A DNA stretch of 64,000 nucleotides from Cesiribacter sp964504565 (GTDB taxonomy: Bacteria > Bacteroidota > Bacteroidia > Cytophagales > Cyclobacteriaceae): positions 1-64,000 of the forward strand of contig CAZDEY010000009.1 of assembly GCA_964504565.1 (NCBI GenBank), given 5' to 3'. The position numbers and the translations under genes are program-made. Positions 50,810-59,250 of the stretch are shown piece after piece (positions within the stretch are counted from its first letter, which is position 1; every line of letters begins with the position of its first letter). The notes under the pieces were generated by a model. The model had not been told where the DNA came from, made no database searches, and saw only the letters and a list, made by a program, of their open reading frames with translations.

Positions 50810-51146
50810 AGCTTATGCAGTAAGCCGCAAAGGTAACCCATTTAGCGGCAGTTCAAAATCTATTAGATGTTAGAAGTTAGACAATAGACAATGGACAATA
50901 GATTCAGGTGCCAAGAATCAAGAATCAGGATATAGATATAATATGCAGGACATAGGACATAAGACTTTGGATATATATAAGATTATATCCCCGTTAGGTT
51001 TCCTATTTTTATCACCGCATTTAGCAATAATTAGCTCATTAGCATATTAGCATATTAACCCATTACTGCATTAATTACTCACCACTTTACCAATTCAGTA
51101 ACTCACTCCTTCATTCCTTCACTCCTTCACTCCTTCACTCCCTTAA
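50810..51146. other. Intergenic region purA-fur, filled with short-period repeats
   Basis: 337 bp without a gene. It holds a 15-unit heptamer series (50863-50967) and a 15-unit octamer series (51030-51149) with about 60 bp of AT-rich sequence between. No promoter box or hairpin was clear. Confidence 0.8.
50863..50967. repeat. Heptamer series, 15 units in register
   Basis: Starts TTAGATG, TTAGAAG, TTAGACA, ATAGACA, ATGGACA and ATAGATT, then continues in the same register to CAAGAAT (twice), CAGGATA and AGGACAT (twice). Unit identity changes several times but the 7-bp phase is kept for 105 bp, though some intermediate units are weak matches. Confidence 0.8.
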
Positions 51147-51149
51147 TTA
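51030..51149. repeat. Octamer series, 15 units in register
   Basis: ATTAGCTC, ATTAGCAT (twice), ATTAACCC, ATTACTGC, ATTAATTA, four weaker units, then TTCATTCC and TTCACTCC (three times), all in one 8-bp phase. The last unit runs into the fur stop codon at 51147. Confidence 0.8.
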
Positions 51150-51617
51150 GGCGGCGTTGGCATCGGGGCGGTGTTCGCAATTTTCTTTAGTGCAGGCTCC
51201 GTATAAAATTAGGCTATGGTGCATCACGTTAAAGTTCAGCATTTCGCCTGCCATTTTCTGGATATTGTAAATCCGGGGGTCGCAAAACTCCTGCACGCGG
51301 TTGCAGTCGGTACAAATAAGGTGGTCGTGCTGGCGGCTACCGAAGCTTTTTTCGTACTGCGATTGGTTTTGGCCAAATTGATGCTTAGTAACCAAATCGC
51401 ACTCAACTAATAAATCCAGCGTATTATACACCGTGGCCCGGCTTACTCTATAGTTTTTATTCTTCATACTGATGTAGAGCTGCTCTACATCAAAATGGCC
51501 GGTTCGAGCGTAAATTTCTTCCAGAATAGCAAAGCGTTCCGGGGTCTTACGCAGCGCCTTGTTTTCCAGGTAAGCCGTAAAAATCTTCTTTACTTTATCT
51601 TGAGTTTCAGAATTCAT
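51147..51617 (-). CDS. Fur family transcriptional regulator
   Basis: 156 aa from the ATG at 51617; a TTG one codon earlier is unlikely. The winged helix (about 15-85) has TPERFAILEEIYARTGHFD and RVSRATVYNTLDLLVE. The dimer and metal domain has HDHLICTDCNRVQEF with the CxxC zinc pair and a final CTKENCEH with another CxxxxC. It could be a Fur (iron), PerR (peroxide) or Zur (zinc) type; the sequence does not decide. It is isolated between repeat arrays. Confidence 0.9.
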   Translation of the reverse strand: MNSETQDKVKKIFTAYLENKALRKTPERFAILEEIYARTGHFDVEQLYISMKNKNYRVSRATVYNTLDLLVECDLVTKHQFGQNQSQYEKSFGSRQHDHLICTDCNRVQEFCDPRIYNIQKMAGEMLNFNVMHHSLILYGACTKENCEHRPDANAA

Positions 51618-51623
51618 CAATTT

Positions 51624-51658
51624 GGTGCTTGGTGCTTGGTGCTTGGTGCCTGGTGGTT
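51624..51658. repeat. Heptamer series GGTGCTT, 5 units
   Basis: GGTGCTT three times, then GGTGCCT and GGTGGTT, in register, starting 6 bp upstream of the fur ATG. It is similar in composition to the GCTGGTG array at the window start. Confidence 0.9.
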
Positions 51659-51754
51659 AGTCGAAATTTTGTACAAGGTATATAGTATAAAAGAAATAGT
51701 CCAGTTTGAAAGAAACTACCTCTCATTTACTCATCTGTCCGGCCAGACTTACGG

Positions 51755-51775
51755 CTTCTAACTTCTAACTTCTAA
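51755..51775. repeat. Heptamer series CTTCTAA, 3 perfect units
   Basis: Three exact CTTCTAA copies ending 7 bp from the stop codon of the RelA/SpoT gene. Confidence 0.85.
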
Positions 51776-51782
51776 CAAAAAA

Positions 51783-53999
51783 TTAATTAAATCGGTATAC
51801 CTTGTGCACTCCTTCTACATTTTCCAGCTTTTCAATTAGCATTTCTAGGTGGCGGGTATCGTTTACAAATAAACGAATTGTACCGTTAAAAATTCCGTCT
51901 TCCGTGCCAATACTTATTGATTGCATATTAACGTGAAGTTCGTCAGAAATAATTTTGGTTACGTCATTGATTAAACCTACCCGGTCGGTGCCGTCTATTT
52001 GCAAGCCGGCCAAGAACGCAATTTGCTGGCGGCTGGTCCACTTTGCTTTTATAACCCGGTAACCGTAGTTGCTCATTAGTTCTACTGCATTAGGGCAACT
52101 TACGCGGTGTATTTTAATTCCTTCGTTCACCGTTACAAAGCCAAATACATCGTCGCCGGCTATAGGGTTACAACACTTAGCCAACTTATAATCAACCGTA
52201 TTTAAATCTTCGCCAATCAGCAGGGTATCACTATCATCGTTAGCGGCCGGTTTGGTTTTGCGTATTTCCTGCTCAAAGGTTCTAGCATCTCGTATAGGTG
52301 CGGCCTGCTTATGTTTCTGTTCCTCCTTAAACGATTGGAATTTTTTTATCTCAGTCGGGTCAATTTTTCCCTTTCCTACCCGATAGTAAAAATCCAACGG
52401 GGTTTTGCAGTCGAAAAAGGCCCGGAGCTGGTTAATAGTGTCATCGTTTAGCGGCAGTTTCATTTGGCGCAACTTGCGCTCAACAATTTCCCGGCCGTCG
52501 CCGGCTGCTTCTTTTTTCTCTTCTTTAAGAAAATCTTTAATAGCCGATTTTGACTTGCTGGTCACTACAAACCGCAGCCAGTCCTCGTGGGGCTTTTGCT
52601 TGTTCGAAGTTAAAATTTCTACCTGGTCTCCATTGCTTAGGGTATGGTTAAGCGGTACCAGCTTTTGGTTAACCTTAGCGCCAATACACTTGGCTCCAAT
52701 ATGGGTATGGATTTCGAAGGCAAAATCCAGCGCAGTGGCTCCGTAAGGCAAATTTTTCAAATCGCCTTTAGGGGTAAACACAAACACCTCATCGTTAAAC
52801 AAATTGCTCCGAAAGTCATCTACAAACTCAATAGCCGAGGTGTCAGATGATTCCAGCATATGCCTTACCGAAGAAATCCACTGCTCTAGACCAGCCTCGC
52901 GGCTGTTAGGTGTAGTTTCTTTGTATTTCCAGTGGGCAGCGTAGCCTTTTTCAGCAATTTCGTCCATACGCCGGGTGCGTATTTGAACTTCTACCCACTG
53001 GCCGGTACTGCTCATTACGGTAGTATGTAAGCTTTCGTACCCATTGCCCTTGGGTGTACTTATCCAGTCGCGCAGGCGGTCGGGGTTGGGCTTATAATAA
53101 TCGGTTACAACCGAATAAACTTGCCAGCAAGCGGCTTTTTCATTCTCTAAATCAGTGTCCAGAATAATACGGATAGCAAACAGGTCGTATACCTCTTCAA
53201 AAGGTATCTGCTGCTTTTTCATTTTATTTAGGATAGAAAAAATGCTTTTTGGCCGGCCTTTTATTACATATTCCAGATCCAGCCTGTCGAGTTCATCCTG
53301 AATTGGCCGTATAAAACTTTTAATAAATTTATTTCGGGCAGCTTTAGTAGTGCTGATTTTTCGGGCTATATCGCGGTAAATTTCCGGCTCGGTAGCTTTT
53401 AAATGAAGGTCTTCCAGCTCACTCTTTATAGCATATAACCCCAGGCGGTGCGCTAAGGGGGCGTACAGATATATGGTTTCGCTGGCTACCTTTAGTTGCT
53501 TATGGCGCGGCATGCTACCCAGCGTACGCATGTTATGCAGGCGGTCGGCCAGTTTAATTAAAATAACCCGTACATCTTCGGAAAGGGTAAGCAGCATTTT
53601 CCGGAAGTTCTCGGCTTGCTGGCTACTACCGTGTTCAAAAACCCCGCTTATTTTAGTAAGCCCATCAATAATTTGGGCAACTTTAGGGCCAAAATCCCGC
53701 TCAATATCTTCCAGTTCCAGTTCGGTATCTTCTACTACATCGTGCAGCAGGGCGGCAACTATGGAAGTGGTTCCTAGGCCAATTTCATCAACGCAAATCT
53801 GGGCTACTGCCAAGGGGTGGTATATGTAAGGCTCGCCCGACTTGCGGCGCATTTCCTTATGCGCGTCGTTGGAAGTATTGAAAGCCTTCTTTATAATTTT
53901 AGCATCACCATCGCGTAAAAATGGCTTAGCGTGCCGCAACAATTTACGGTAACGGCGAAGTATTTCCTTTTTTTCGGTTTCTAAATCTATTCCTATCAT
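51783..53999 (-). CDS. Bifunctional (p)ppGpp synthetase/hydrolase (RelA/SpoT homologue)
   Basis: 738 aa from the ATG at 53999; the TTG just before it is not needed. The HD hydrolase domain has HPLAVAQI and the intact HDVVEDTELE motif. The synthetase domain has YDLFAIRIIL and GYESLHTTV. The TGS domain (VFVFTPKGDLKNLPYGATALDFA), a zinc-finger-like CCNPI region and a C-terminal ACT domain (LQIDGTDRVGLINDVTKI) follow. This is the usual single long RSH of Bacteroidota, which makes and degrades the stringent-response alarmone. Confidence 0.95.
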   Translation of the reverse strand: MIGIDLETEKKEILRRYRKLLRHAKPFLRDGDAKIIKKAFNTSNDAHKEMRRKSGEPYIYHPLAVAQICVDEIGLGTTSIVAALLHDVVEDTELELEDIERDFGPKVAQIIDGLTKISGVFEHGSSQQAENFRKMLLTLSEDVRVILIKLADRLHNMRTLGSMPRHKQLKVASETIYLYAPLAHRLGLYAIKSELEDLHLKATEPEIYRDIARKISTTKAARNKFIKSFIRPIQDELDRLDLEYVIKGRPKSIFSILNKMKKQQIPFEEVYDLFAIRIILDTDLENEKAACWQVYSVVTDYYKPNPDRLRDWISTPKGNGYESLHTTVMSSTGQWVEVQIRTRRMDEIAEKGYAAHWKYKETTPNSREAGLEQWISSVRHMLESSDTSAIEFVDDFRSNLFNDEVFVFTPKGDLKNLPYGATALDFAFEIHTHIGAKCIGAKVNQKLVPLNHTLSNGDQVEILTSNKQKPHEDWLRFVVTSKSKSAIKDFLKEEKKEAAGDGREIVERKLRQMKLPLNDDTINQLRAFFDCKTPLDFYYRVGKGKIDPTEIKKFQSFKEEQKHKQAAPIRDARTFEQEIRKTKPAANDDSDTLLIGEDLNTVDYKLAKCCNPIAGDDVFGFVTVNEGIKIHRVSCPNAVELMSNYGYRVIKAKWTSRQQIAFLAGLQIDGTDRVGLINDVTKIISDELHVNMQSISIGTEDGIFNGTIRLFVNDTRHLEMLIEKLENVEGVHKVYRFN

Positions 54000-54246
54000 C
54001 AACTAAGGCACTTGCTCCTGCAATAACATCTTTATTGGTAAATGTCTTCCGGGGCTGAATCGGATTTCCATTAAGTACTCTATACTACAGCTTTTTTACG
54101 GAAATAATTACTTTAATATACTAATAAAAAGTACCCTAAAATTTTTGACTTATACCATCCGGCAGCCCCGGCCAACGCCTAAAATTTCAGAAAGAAGTTT
54201 TTAAAATTTTTTTAGGCAGAAGTATAGACTTTTTAAAATCTACCAT

Positions 54247-54254
54247 TACCTTTG
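54247..54254 (+). promoter_or_regulatory. -7 promoter box for tRNA-Leu
   Basis: TACCTTTG, 19 bp upstream of the tRNA 5' end, matches TAnnTTTG. No clear -33 TTTG is visible. Confidence 0.55.
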
Positions 54255-54273
54255 CAGCACCAATTTACAAAAA

Positions 54274-54355
54274 GCGGATGTGGCGAAATTGGTAGACGCA
54301 CTAGACTTAGGATCTAGCGCCGCGAGGCATGGGGGTTCGAGTCCCTCCATCCGCA
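54274..54355 (+). tRNA. tRNA-Leu (anticodon UAG)
   Basis: 82 nt. Acceptor GCGGATG pairs with CATCCGC; the anticodon stem CTAGA / TCTAG holds the loop CTTAGGA with anticodon TAG; the T arm has GGTTCGAGTCC. A long variable arm fits a class II tRNA-Leu, and the discriminator base is A. No CCA is encoded. It decodes CUN-type leucine codons, mainly CUA. A hairpin terminator follows. Confidence 0.96.
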
Positions 54356-54364
54356 CTCAAAGGG

Positions 54365-54406
54365 AACCCTCGATTATGATGAGACCATCGTAATTGAGGG
54401 TTTTGT
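54365..54406 (+). terminator. Terminator of tRNA-Leu
   Basis: Arms 54365-54380 and 54387-54402 pair over 16 positions with two G-T wobbles (AACCCTCGATTATGAT) and are followed by TTTTG. Confidence 0.8.
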
Positions 54407-54436
54407 GTTTGTTTCACCTTATAAAGGGTTAAGACA

Positions 54437-55789
54437 TTGAATATTCAACTAGACAAAAAAAGCACTACCGAGGCTTCTATTAAAATTACGCTGGAAGAGG
54501 CGGACTATCAACCAAAGGTTGACCAAAAAATAAAGGAGTACAGCAAAAAAGCCCAAATTAAGGGCTTCCGTCCGGGCAAGGTACCAGCCGGCCTGGTTAA
54601 AAAAATGTACGGTAAGGGCATTCTGGTTGAAGAGGTTAACCATGCGCTTAACCACGCGCTGCAAAACTACCTTCGCGAGGAAAAAATTAAAACCCTGGGC
54701 GAGCCAATGCCTAACCGCGACAGCGAGCAGGATATCGACTGGGATACTCAGAAAGAATTCTCGTTCACCTTCGATATTGGCATGGCCGGCGATTTTAAGG
54801 TAGAGGCTGATAAGGTTACTGCTACCAAGTACGAAATTGAGGTTGATGACAAAACTGTTGACGAAGCCGTAGAAAACCTACGTATGCAGCAGGGTATTGC
54901 CAAAAGCACCAACCCAGAGCAGGCCGAAAAAGATGATGCGGTTTACGGTAGCTTTACTACGGAAAACAGCGAAATTAAAGGTACGGGGGTAATAAGCCCA
55001 ACCGACTTAACTGAAGAAAATAAGGACCTAATTGCCGGTTTAAAGCCCGGCGAAGAGCTGAATGTAGAACCGGCTGACTTTAAAAGCCAGGGAATTATGA
55101 TTCAGGCCCTGGGTTTGAGCCAGGAAGAAGCAGAAGCTATTGAAGGCGATATTTCGCTTAAAGTAGAAAAGATTAACCGCAAAGAGCCGGCCGACCTAAA
55201 CCAGGAAATGTTTGATAAAGTGTTCGGTCCGGACTCAGTTAAATCGGAAGAAGAATTCCGTAATAAAATTAAGGAAACCATTGCCGAAAACTACGTTCGC
55301 GAATCAGGTATGCTGGTAAACCAGGATATCCGCGAGCAGTTACTGAGCTCTATTGATATTGAGTTACCGGATGAGTTTTTAAAGCGTTGGCTAACGGCTA
55401 CTAATGAAAAGTTGACCGAGCAGGATATTGAAAATGAGTATCACCTTTTCGCTAAAGACCTTCGCTGGACGTTAATTCAGAATGAAATTGCTGAAGAAAA
55501 TGAGGTAAAGGTTGAGCAGAAAGAGATTTTGGAAGACGCCAAAGAAGGCATCCGTGCCCAGTTCCGCCAATACGGTATGGGCGATGAGATGGAAGACAAT
55601 TTGGACGCTTACGCTAATAATTACCTTCAGGGCAACGAAGGCCAAAATTATATGCGCGTTCACAACAAGTTGCGCCACGACAAGGTAATGAACATTTTGC
55701 GAGAGAAAGCTAATATTACCACCACAAAGGTAAGCCCAGAGGAGTTTCAGAAAAAAGCAGCGGAACGCAACGCCCCGGTGCAGGCCTAG
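54437..55789 (+). CDS. tig: Trigger factor
   Basis: 450 aa. The start is TTG at 54437: it gives MNIQLDKKSTTEASIKI, the usual Bacteroidota trigger-factor start, an in-frame stop lies 15 bp before it, and the first in-frame Met comes only at residue 57. The N-terminal ribosome-binding domain has the motif GFRPGKVPAGLVKKMYG. Then come a divergent PPIase-like part and the long helical C-terminal domain. It folds nascent chains at the ribosome. It precedes clpP-clpX, an order conserved in many bacteria. Confidence 0.95.
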   Translation: MNIQLDKKSTTEASIKITLEEADYQPKVDQKIKEYSKKAQIKGFRPGKVPAGLVKKMYGKGILVEEVNHALNHALQNYLREEKIKTLGEPMPNRDSEQDIDWDTQKEFSFTFDIGMAGDFKVEADKVTATKYEIEVDDKTVDEAVENLRMQQGIAKSTNPEQAEKDDAVYGSFTTENSEIKGTGVISPTDLTEENKDLIAGLKPGEELNVEPADFKSQGIMIQALGLSQEEAEAIEGDISLKVEKINRKEPADLNQEMFDKVFGPDSVKSEEEFRNKIKETIAENYVRESGMLVNQDIREQLLSSIDIELPDEFLKRWLTATNEKLTEQDIENEYHLFAKDLRWTLIQNEIAEENEVKVEQKEILEDAKEGIRAQFRQYGMGDEMEDNLDAYANNYLQGNEGQNYMRVHNKLRHDKVMNILREKANITTTKVSPEEFQKKAAERNAPVQA

Positions 55790-55828
55790 AGCGGCAGCAA
55801 ACTAACTGACCATTTTTTTGGTTTAGAA

Positions 55829-55857
55829 GAAAGTCCTTTGTACGAAGGACTTTTTCT
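55829..55857 (+). terminator. Terminator of tig
   Basis: Stem AAGTCCTT / AAGGACTT (extended to about 10 bp) with a 6-nt loop and a T-rich tail. The TTTG of the next promoter lies in its loop. Confidence 0.85.
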
Positions 55858-55866
55858 TTATTTTTG
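55837..55866 (+). promoter_or_regulatory. Promoter of clpP overlapping the tig terminator
   Basis: TTTG (55837-55840) in the hairpin loop region and TATTTTTG (55859-55866) after the T run, with an 18-bp spacer, 31 bp before the clpP ATG. The terminator and promoter share bases. Confidence 0.6.
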
Positions 55867-55897
55867 TATTATACCGACCTAAACCCAGCCCCTACTT

Positions 55898-56593
55898 ATG
55901 CTGAATAGAGACGAATTTAGAAAATATGCAGTAAAAGGAAGAGGAATCAGTGGTTCTACCATGGATACCTACTTCCGCCACCTGGAAAACCAACAGCCTC
56001 AGAATATGACCCGCTCGGTTATTGAGGAGCGCCCTACCAACTTCCGCGAAATTGATGTATTCTCTCGCTTAATGATGGACCGCATTATATTTTTAGGAAC
56101 CGGCGTTGACGATGTTATAGCCAATATTATTACCGCCCAACTTCTTTTCTTAGAGTCAGCCGACCCTAAAAAAGATGTACTACTGTACGTAAACAGCCCG
56201 GGTGGCTCCGTATACGCCGGCTTGGGTATTTACGATACCATGCAGTACATTAGCCCGGATGTATCGACTATCTGTACTGGTTTGGCCGCCTCTATGGGAG
56301 CCGTATTGCTGGCCGGTGGTGCAGCGCGTAAACGCTCGGCCCTGCCCCACGCCCGTATCATGATTCACCAGCCTCTGGGCGGTGCTCAAGGGCAAGCATC
56401 CGATATAGAAATTACAGCGCGTCAGATTTTACAGTTAAAGAAAGAATTGTACGAAATACTGGCCTTGCACAGCGGCAAGAGCTACGAGCAAATTGAAAAA
56501 GACAGCGACCGCGACTACTGGATGCGCGCGGAAGAAGCTAAAGAATACGGTTTAATTGACGAAGTTTTAGTCCGCGAGAAGAAGGAATCGTAA
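55898..56593 (+). CDS. clpP: ATP-dependent Clp protease proteolytic subunit
   Basis: 231 aa. Catalytic Ser132 in GLAASMGAVLL and His157 in RIMIHQPLGGAQGQASD; the oxyanion-loop LYVNSPGGSVYAGL is intact. The N-terminal extension (about 35 residues) is longer than in E. coli ClpP and is probably processed or flexible. It forms the barrel that ClpX feeds. clpX begins 38 bp downstream in the same transcript. Confidence 0.97.
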   Translation: MLNRDEFRKYAVKGRGISGSTMDTYFRHLENQQPQNMTRSVIEERPTNFREIDVFSRLMMDRIIFLGTGVDDVIANIITAQLLFLESADPKKDVLLYVNSPGGSVYAGLGIYDTMQYISPDVSTICTGLAASMGAVLLAGGAARKRSALPHARIMIHQPLGGAQGQASDIEITARQILQLKKELYEILALHSGKSYEQIEKDSDRDYWMRAEEAKEYGLIDEVLVREKKES

Positions 56594-56631
56594 GCAAGAT
56601 TAGGAGAGAGAGACGAAACGGAGGGACAACT

Positions 56632-57870
56632 ATGGCACAAGTTACCTGCTCGTTCTGCGGGCGTAATAAAAAAGACGTGGATCTGATGATTTCAGGTATC
56701 CACGCCCATATCTGCGATAAGTGTATTGCTCAGGCCAATCAGATTCTGAGCGAAGAGCTAAAAACTAAGAGCAAGGATAATTTGCCGGAGTTTAAGCTGC
56801 TGAAGCCCGTAGATATGAAAAAACATCTTGATAACTACGTAGTAGGTCAGGATGAAGCTAAGAAAATACTTTCGGTTGCGGTGTATAACCACTATAAGCG
56901 GGTTATGCAAAAGCGGCCGAAGAGCACCGATGATATTGTGATTGAAAAATCTAATATTATTATGGTGGGTGAAACCGGCACCGGAAAAACCTACCTGGCG
57001 CGCACCTTAGCTAAGATTTTAGAAGTTCCTTTCTGTATAGCCGATGCTACCGTACTTACCGAAGCTGGTTACGTAGGCGAAGACGTAGAGAGCATTCTTA
57101 CCCGCTTATTACAATCGGCCGACTATAAAGTAGAAGCAGCCGAGCGCGGTATTGTGTACATTGACGAATTGGATAAAATTGCCCGTAAGAGCGATAACCC
57201 ATCTATTACGCGCGATGTAAGCGGCGAAGGTGTTCAGCAGGGTTTACTAAAGCTGTTAGAAGGTTCGCAGGTTAACGTTCCGCCGCAAGGTGGCCGTAAA
57301 CACCCCGATCAGAAAATGATAACCATTAATACCGAAAATATACTGTTTATTTGCGGTGGGGCATTTGATGGGATAAACCGCATTATTGGTAACCGATTAA
57401 ACACCCGTCAGCTAGGCTTTGCTAATGTTGACCAGATGCTAGATAGGAACAATATTGACGAAAGCAACCTTCTACAATACGTAACTTCGCAAGATTTAAA
57501 GCAGTTTGGTCTGATACCTGAACTATTGGGTCGTTTGCCAATAGTAACCTTCCTAAATCCGCTAGATGAGTCAACGCTTAAGAGTATACTTACCGAACCT
57601 AAGAATGCACTGGTTAGGCAGTACGAAAAGCTGTTTGAGATGGAAGGCATTAAGCTAAGCTTTACCGAAGAGGCTATTGACTACATAGTTGAAAAAGCTA
57701 TGAATAATAAGTTGGGTGCCCGGGGCCTACGTTCAATTTGCGAAAGCATTGTAACTGACCCTATGTACGAATTACCAAGCGAGGAAGGCACTACGGAATT
57801 TGTAGTTACCCGCGAATTTGCCGAAGAGAAAATTGAGCACTCTAAGTTTAAAAAATTACGGGCTGCATAA
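56632..57870 (+). CDS. clpX: ATP-dependent Clp protease ATP-binding subunit ClpX
   Basis: 412 aa. The zinc-binding domain is CSFCGRNKKDVD with ICDKC. The AAA+ core has Walker A GETGTGKT, Walker B IVYIDELDK, the pore loop GYVGEDVES, and RGLRSICE near the end. ClpX unfolds tagged proteins for ClpP. An AGGGA stretch 7 bp before the ATG is an unusually clear Shine-Dalgarno-like site for this window. Confidence 0.97.
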   Translation: MAQVTCSFCGRNKKDVDLMISGIHAHICDKCIAQANQILSEELKTKSKDNLPEFKLLKPVDMKKHLDNYVVGQDEAKKILSVAVYNHYKRVMQKRPKSTDDIVIEKSNIIMVGETGTGKTYLARTLAKILEVPFCIADATVLTEAGYVGEDVESILTRLLQSADYKVEAAERGIVYIDELDKIARKSDNPSITRDVSGEGVQQGLLKLLEGSQVNVPPQGGRKHPDQKMITINTENILFICGGAFDGINRIIGNRLNTRQLGFANVDQMLDRNNIDESNLLQYVTSQDLKQFGLIPELLGRLPIVTFLNPLDESTLKSILTEPKNALVRQYEKLFEMEGIKLSFTEEAIDYIVEKAMNNKLGARGLRSICESIVTDPMYELPSEEGTTEFVVTREFAEEKIEHSKFKKLRAA

Positions 57871-57890
57871 TTTCCGCTAGAATTATATTT

Positions 57891-57928
57891 AGACCTATAA
57901 GGTTTCTAAAACCTTATAGGTCTTTTTG
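57891..57928 (+). terminator. Terminator of clpX, 15-bp perfect stem
   Basis: AGACCTATAAGGTTT (57891-57905) and its exact reverse complement (57909-57923) with a 3-nt loop and a T run. Confidence 0.95.
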
Positions 57929-57930
57929 TT

Positions 57931-59055
57931 TTAGGCCTTACCTGCTTGCAAATAATCCCATATAAGTTCGGCTGTACGGTTTGAAGGCTTATAGTTTCCC
58001 AATTTATTCAAAAGCCTGCCGTAAGCTTCTAGTTGATTTCTCCGCTCGTTTTCACCAGGAAGAATTTTCTTAAGTTCCTCTAAAACCCTCACCTCATTCA
58101 TTTCGTCCTGAATAAGTTCGGGAACAATCCCCTTTTCAGCTATTAGGTTTACCAGACTTATATAATCAACTGTAATTAGGCGCTTGGCAATTTGGTAACT
58201 AGCCCAACTGGTTTTGTAGACGACTACCTGCGGAACTTTAAAGAGGGCTGTTTCTAGAGTGGCAGTTCCAGAGGCTACAATGGCCGCATCAGCAGCTACT
58301 AGCAGGTTATAGGTATCTTCCCAAACCAAAGTAACGTTGGAGATATTATTGGCTATGCTGTACAAGCTTTCGTCTAGGGTACGCACGGCCGCTATAGCAA
58401 ACCTAACCTCCGGCAACTGTTGTGCAACCTCCAGCATAACCGGCAACAAATCGCTAACCTCTTGCTTACGGCTACCCGGTAAAAGGGCAACTAATACTTG
58501 GTTAGGCTGTAGCTGAAGTTGGCTTTTGAAATCCTCATTCGGTACGAAGTTTTTAACCGCGTCCAGTAGCGGATTTCCCACATAATCCACATTAAGCATA
58601 CCCCAATTAGCGTAAAAGGCCTGCTCAAAGGGCATAATTACAAACATTCGGTCTACGTAACGTTTAATTTTTTCGGCCCGTTTAGGGTTCCAGGCCCACA
58701 CTTTGGGCGATATGTAGTAATATACTTTTATACCCTGCTCTTTAGCCCAACGAGCCAGCCTGAGGTTAAAGCCGGCATAATCAATCAGGATTAGAACATC
58801 CGGTCTGAATTTGAGGATTTCCTGCTTACAGGTTTTAAATAGTTTAAAGATAGCCGGAAGGTTTTTGGCAACTTCCAGAAAGCCCATAAAGGCCATCTGT
58901 TGGTAATGTACCAGCACTTGCATTCCGGCCTCGGCCATAGCATCGCCGCCAAAACCCCGAAAGTTAGCTTCTGCATCGTAGTGCTTTAGCGCATTAATCA
59001 AATTTCCGCCGTGCAGATCACCGGAGCGTTCGCCTGCCACCAAAAAGTACTTCAT
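57931..59055 (-). CDS. lpxB: Lipid-A-disaccharide synthase
   Basis: 374 aa GT19. Signatures are AGERSGDLHGGNL, FMGFLEVAKNLP, IDYAGFNLRLA, YYISPKVWAW and LLPGSRKQEV. LpxB joins UDP-diacylglucosamine and lipid X on the cytosolic face of the inner membrane, showing that the organism makes lipid A. It is convergent with clpX, sharing the terminator region. An octamer series lies upstream of its start. Confidence 0.95.
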   Translation of the reverse strand: MKYFLVAGERSGDLHGGNLINALKHYDAEANFRGFGGDAMAEAGMQVLVHYQQMAFMGFLEVAKNLPAIFKLFKTCKQEILKFRPDVLILIDYAGFNLRLARWAKEQGIKVYYYISPKVWAWNPKRAEKIKRYVDRMFVIMPFEQAFYANWGMLNVDYVGNPLLDAVKNFVPNEDFKSQLQLQPNQVLVALLPGSRKQEVSDLLPVMLEVAQQLPEVRFAIAAVRTLDESLYSIANNISNVTLVWEDTYNLLVAADAAIVASGTATLETALFKVPQVVVYKTSWASYQIAKRLITVDYISLVNLIAEKGIVPELIQDEMNEVRVLEELKKILPGENERRNQLEAYGRLLNKLGNYKPSNRTAELIWDYLQAGKA

Positions 59056-59083
59056 GCTACGTGCAAGGTACGGCTTATAGGTC

Positions 59084-59163
59084 TAATGTGCTAATTGGTT
59101 GATGGGCTGATGTGGCGATATGGATTAGGCATCCCGCAATGAGATAATTTGGCTATGCGATTG
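59084..59163. repeat. Octamer series upstream of lpxB, about 10 units
   Basis: TAATGTGC, TAATTGGT, TGATGGGC, TGATGTGG and CGATATGG are clear; later units (to TGCGATTG) keep the 8-bp phase but are weaker. Its composition is roughly inverted relative to the series at 59203. Confidence 0.65.
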
Positions 59164-59202
59164 ATTTTATAGCCAAGAAGGTTGTTCGAGTAAAATTTTA
59201 GA

Positions 59203-59250
59203 AACTTCGCTAATTCACCAATTCACGACCTCGCCACTTAGTTAATCGCC
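59203..59250. repeat. Octamer series overlapping the queD 3' end, 6 units
   Basis: AACTTCGC, TAATTCAC, CAATTCAC, GACCTCGC, CACTTAGT and TAATCGCC at an 8-bp period. The queD stop codon (59242-59244) is inside the last two units. Confidence 0.7.

Noticed and set aside
46104..51149. CRISPR array in the repeat-rich his-fur region
   Set aside because: Units are 7 or 8 bp with no spacers, far from CRISPR repeat and spacer sizes, and no cas gene is present.
52405..52746. 113-codon plus-strand frame opposite the RelA/SpoT gene
   Set aside because: Shadow frame; the minus strand encodes conserved RSH domains here.
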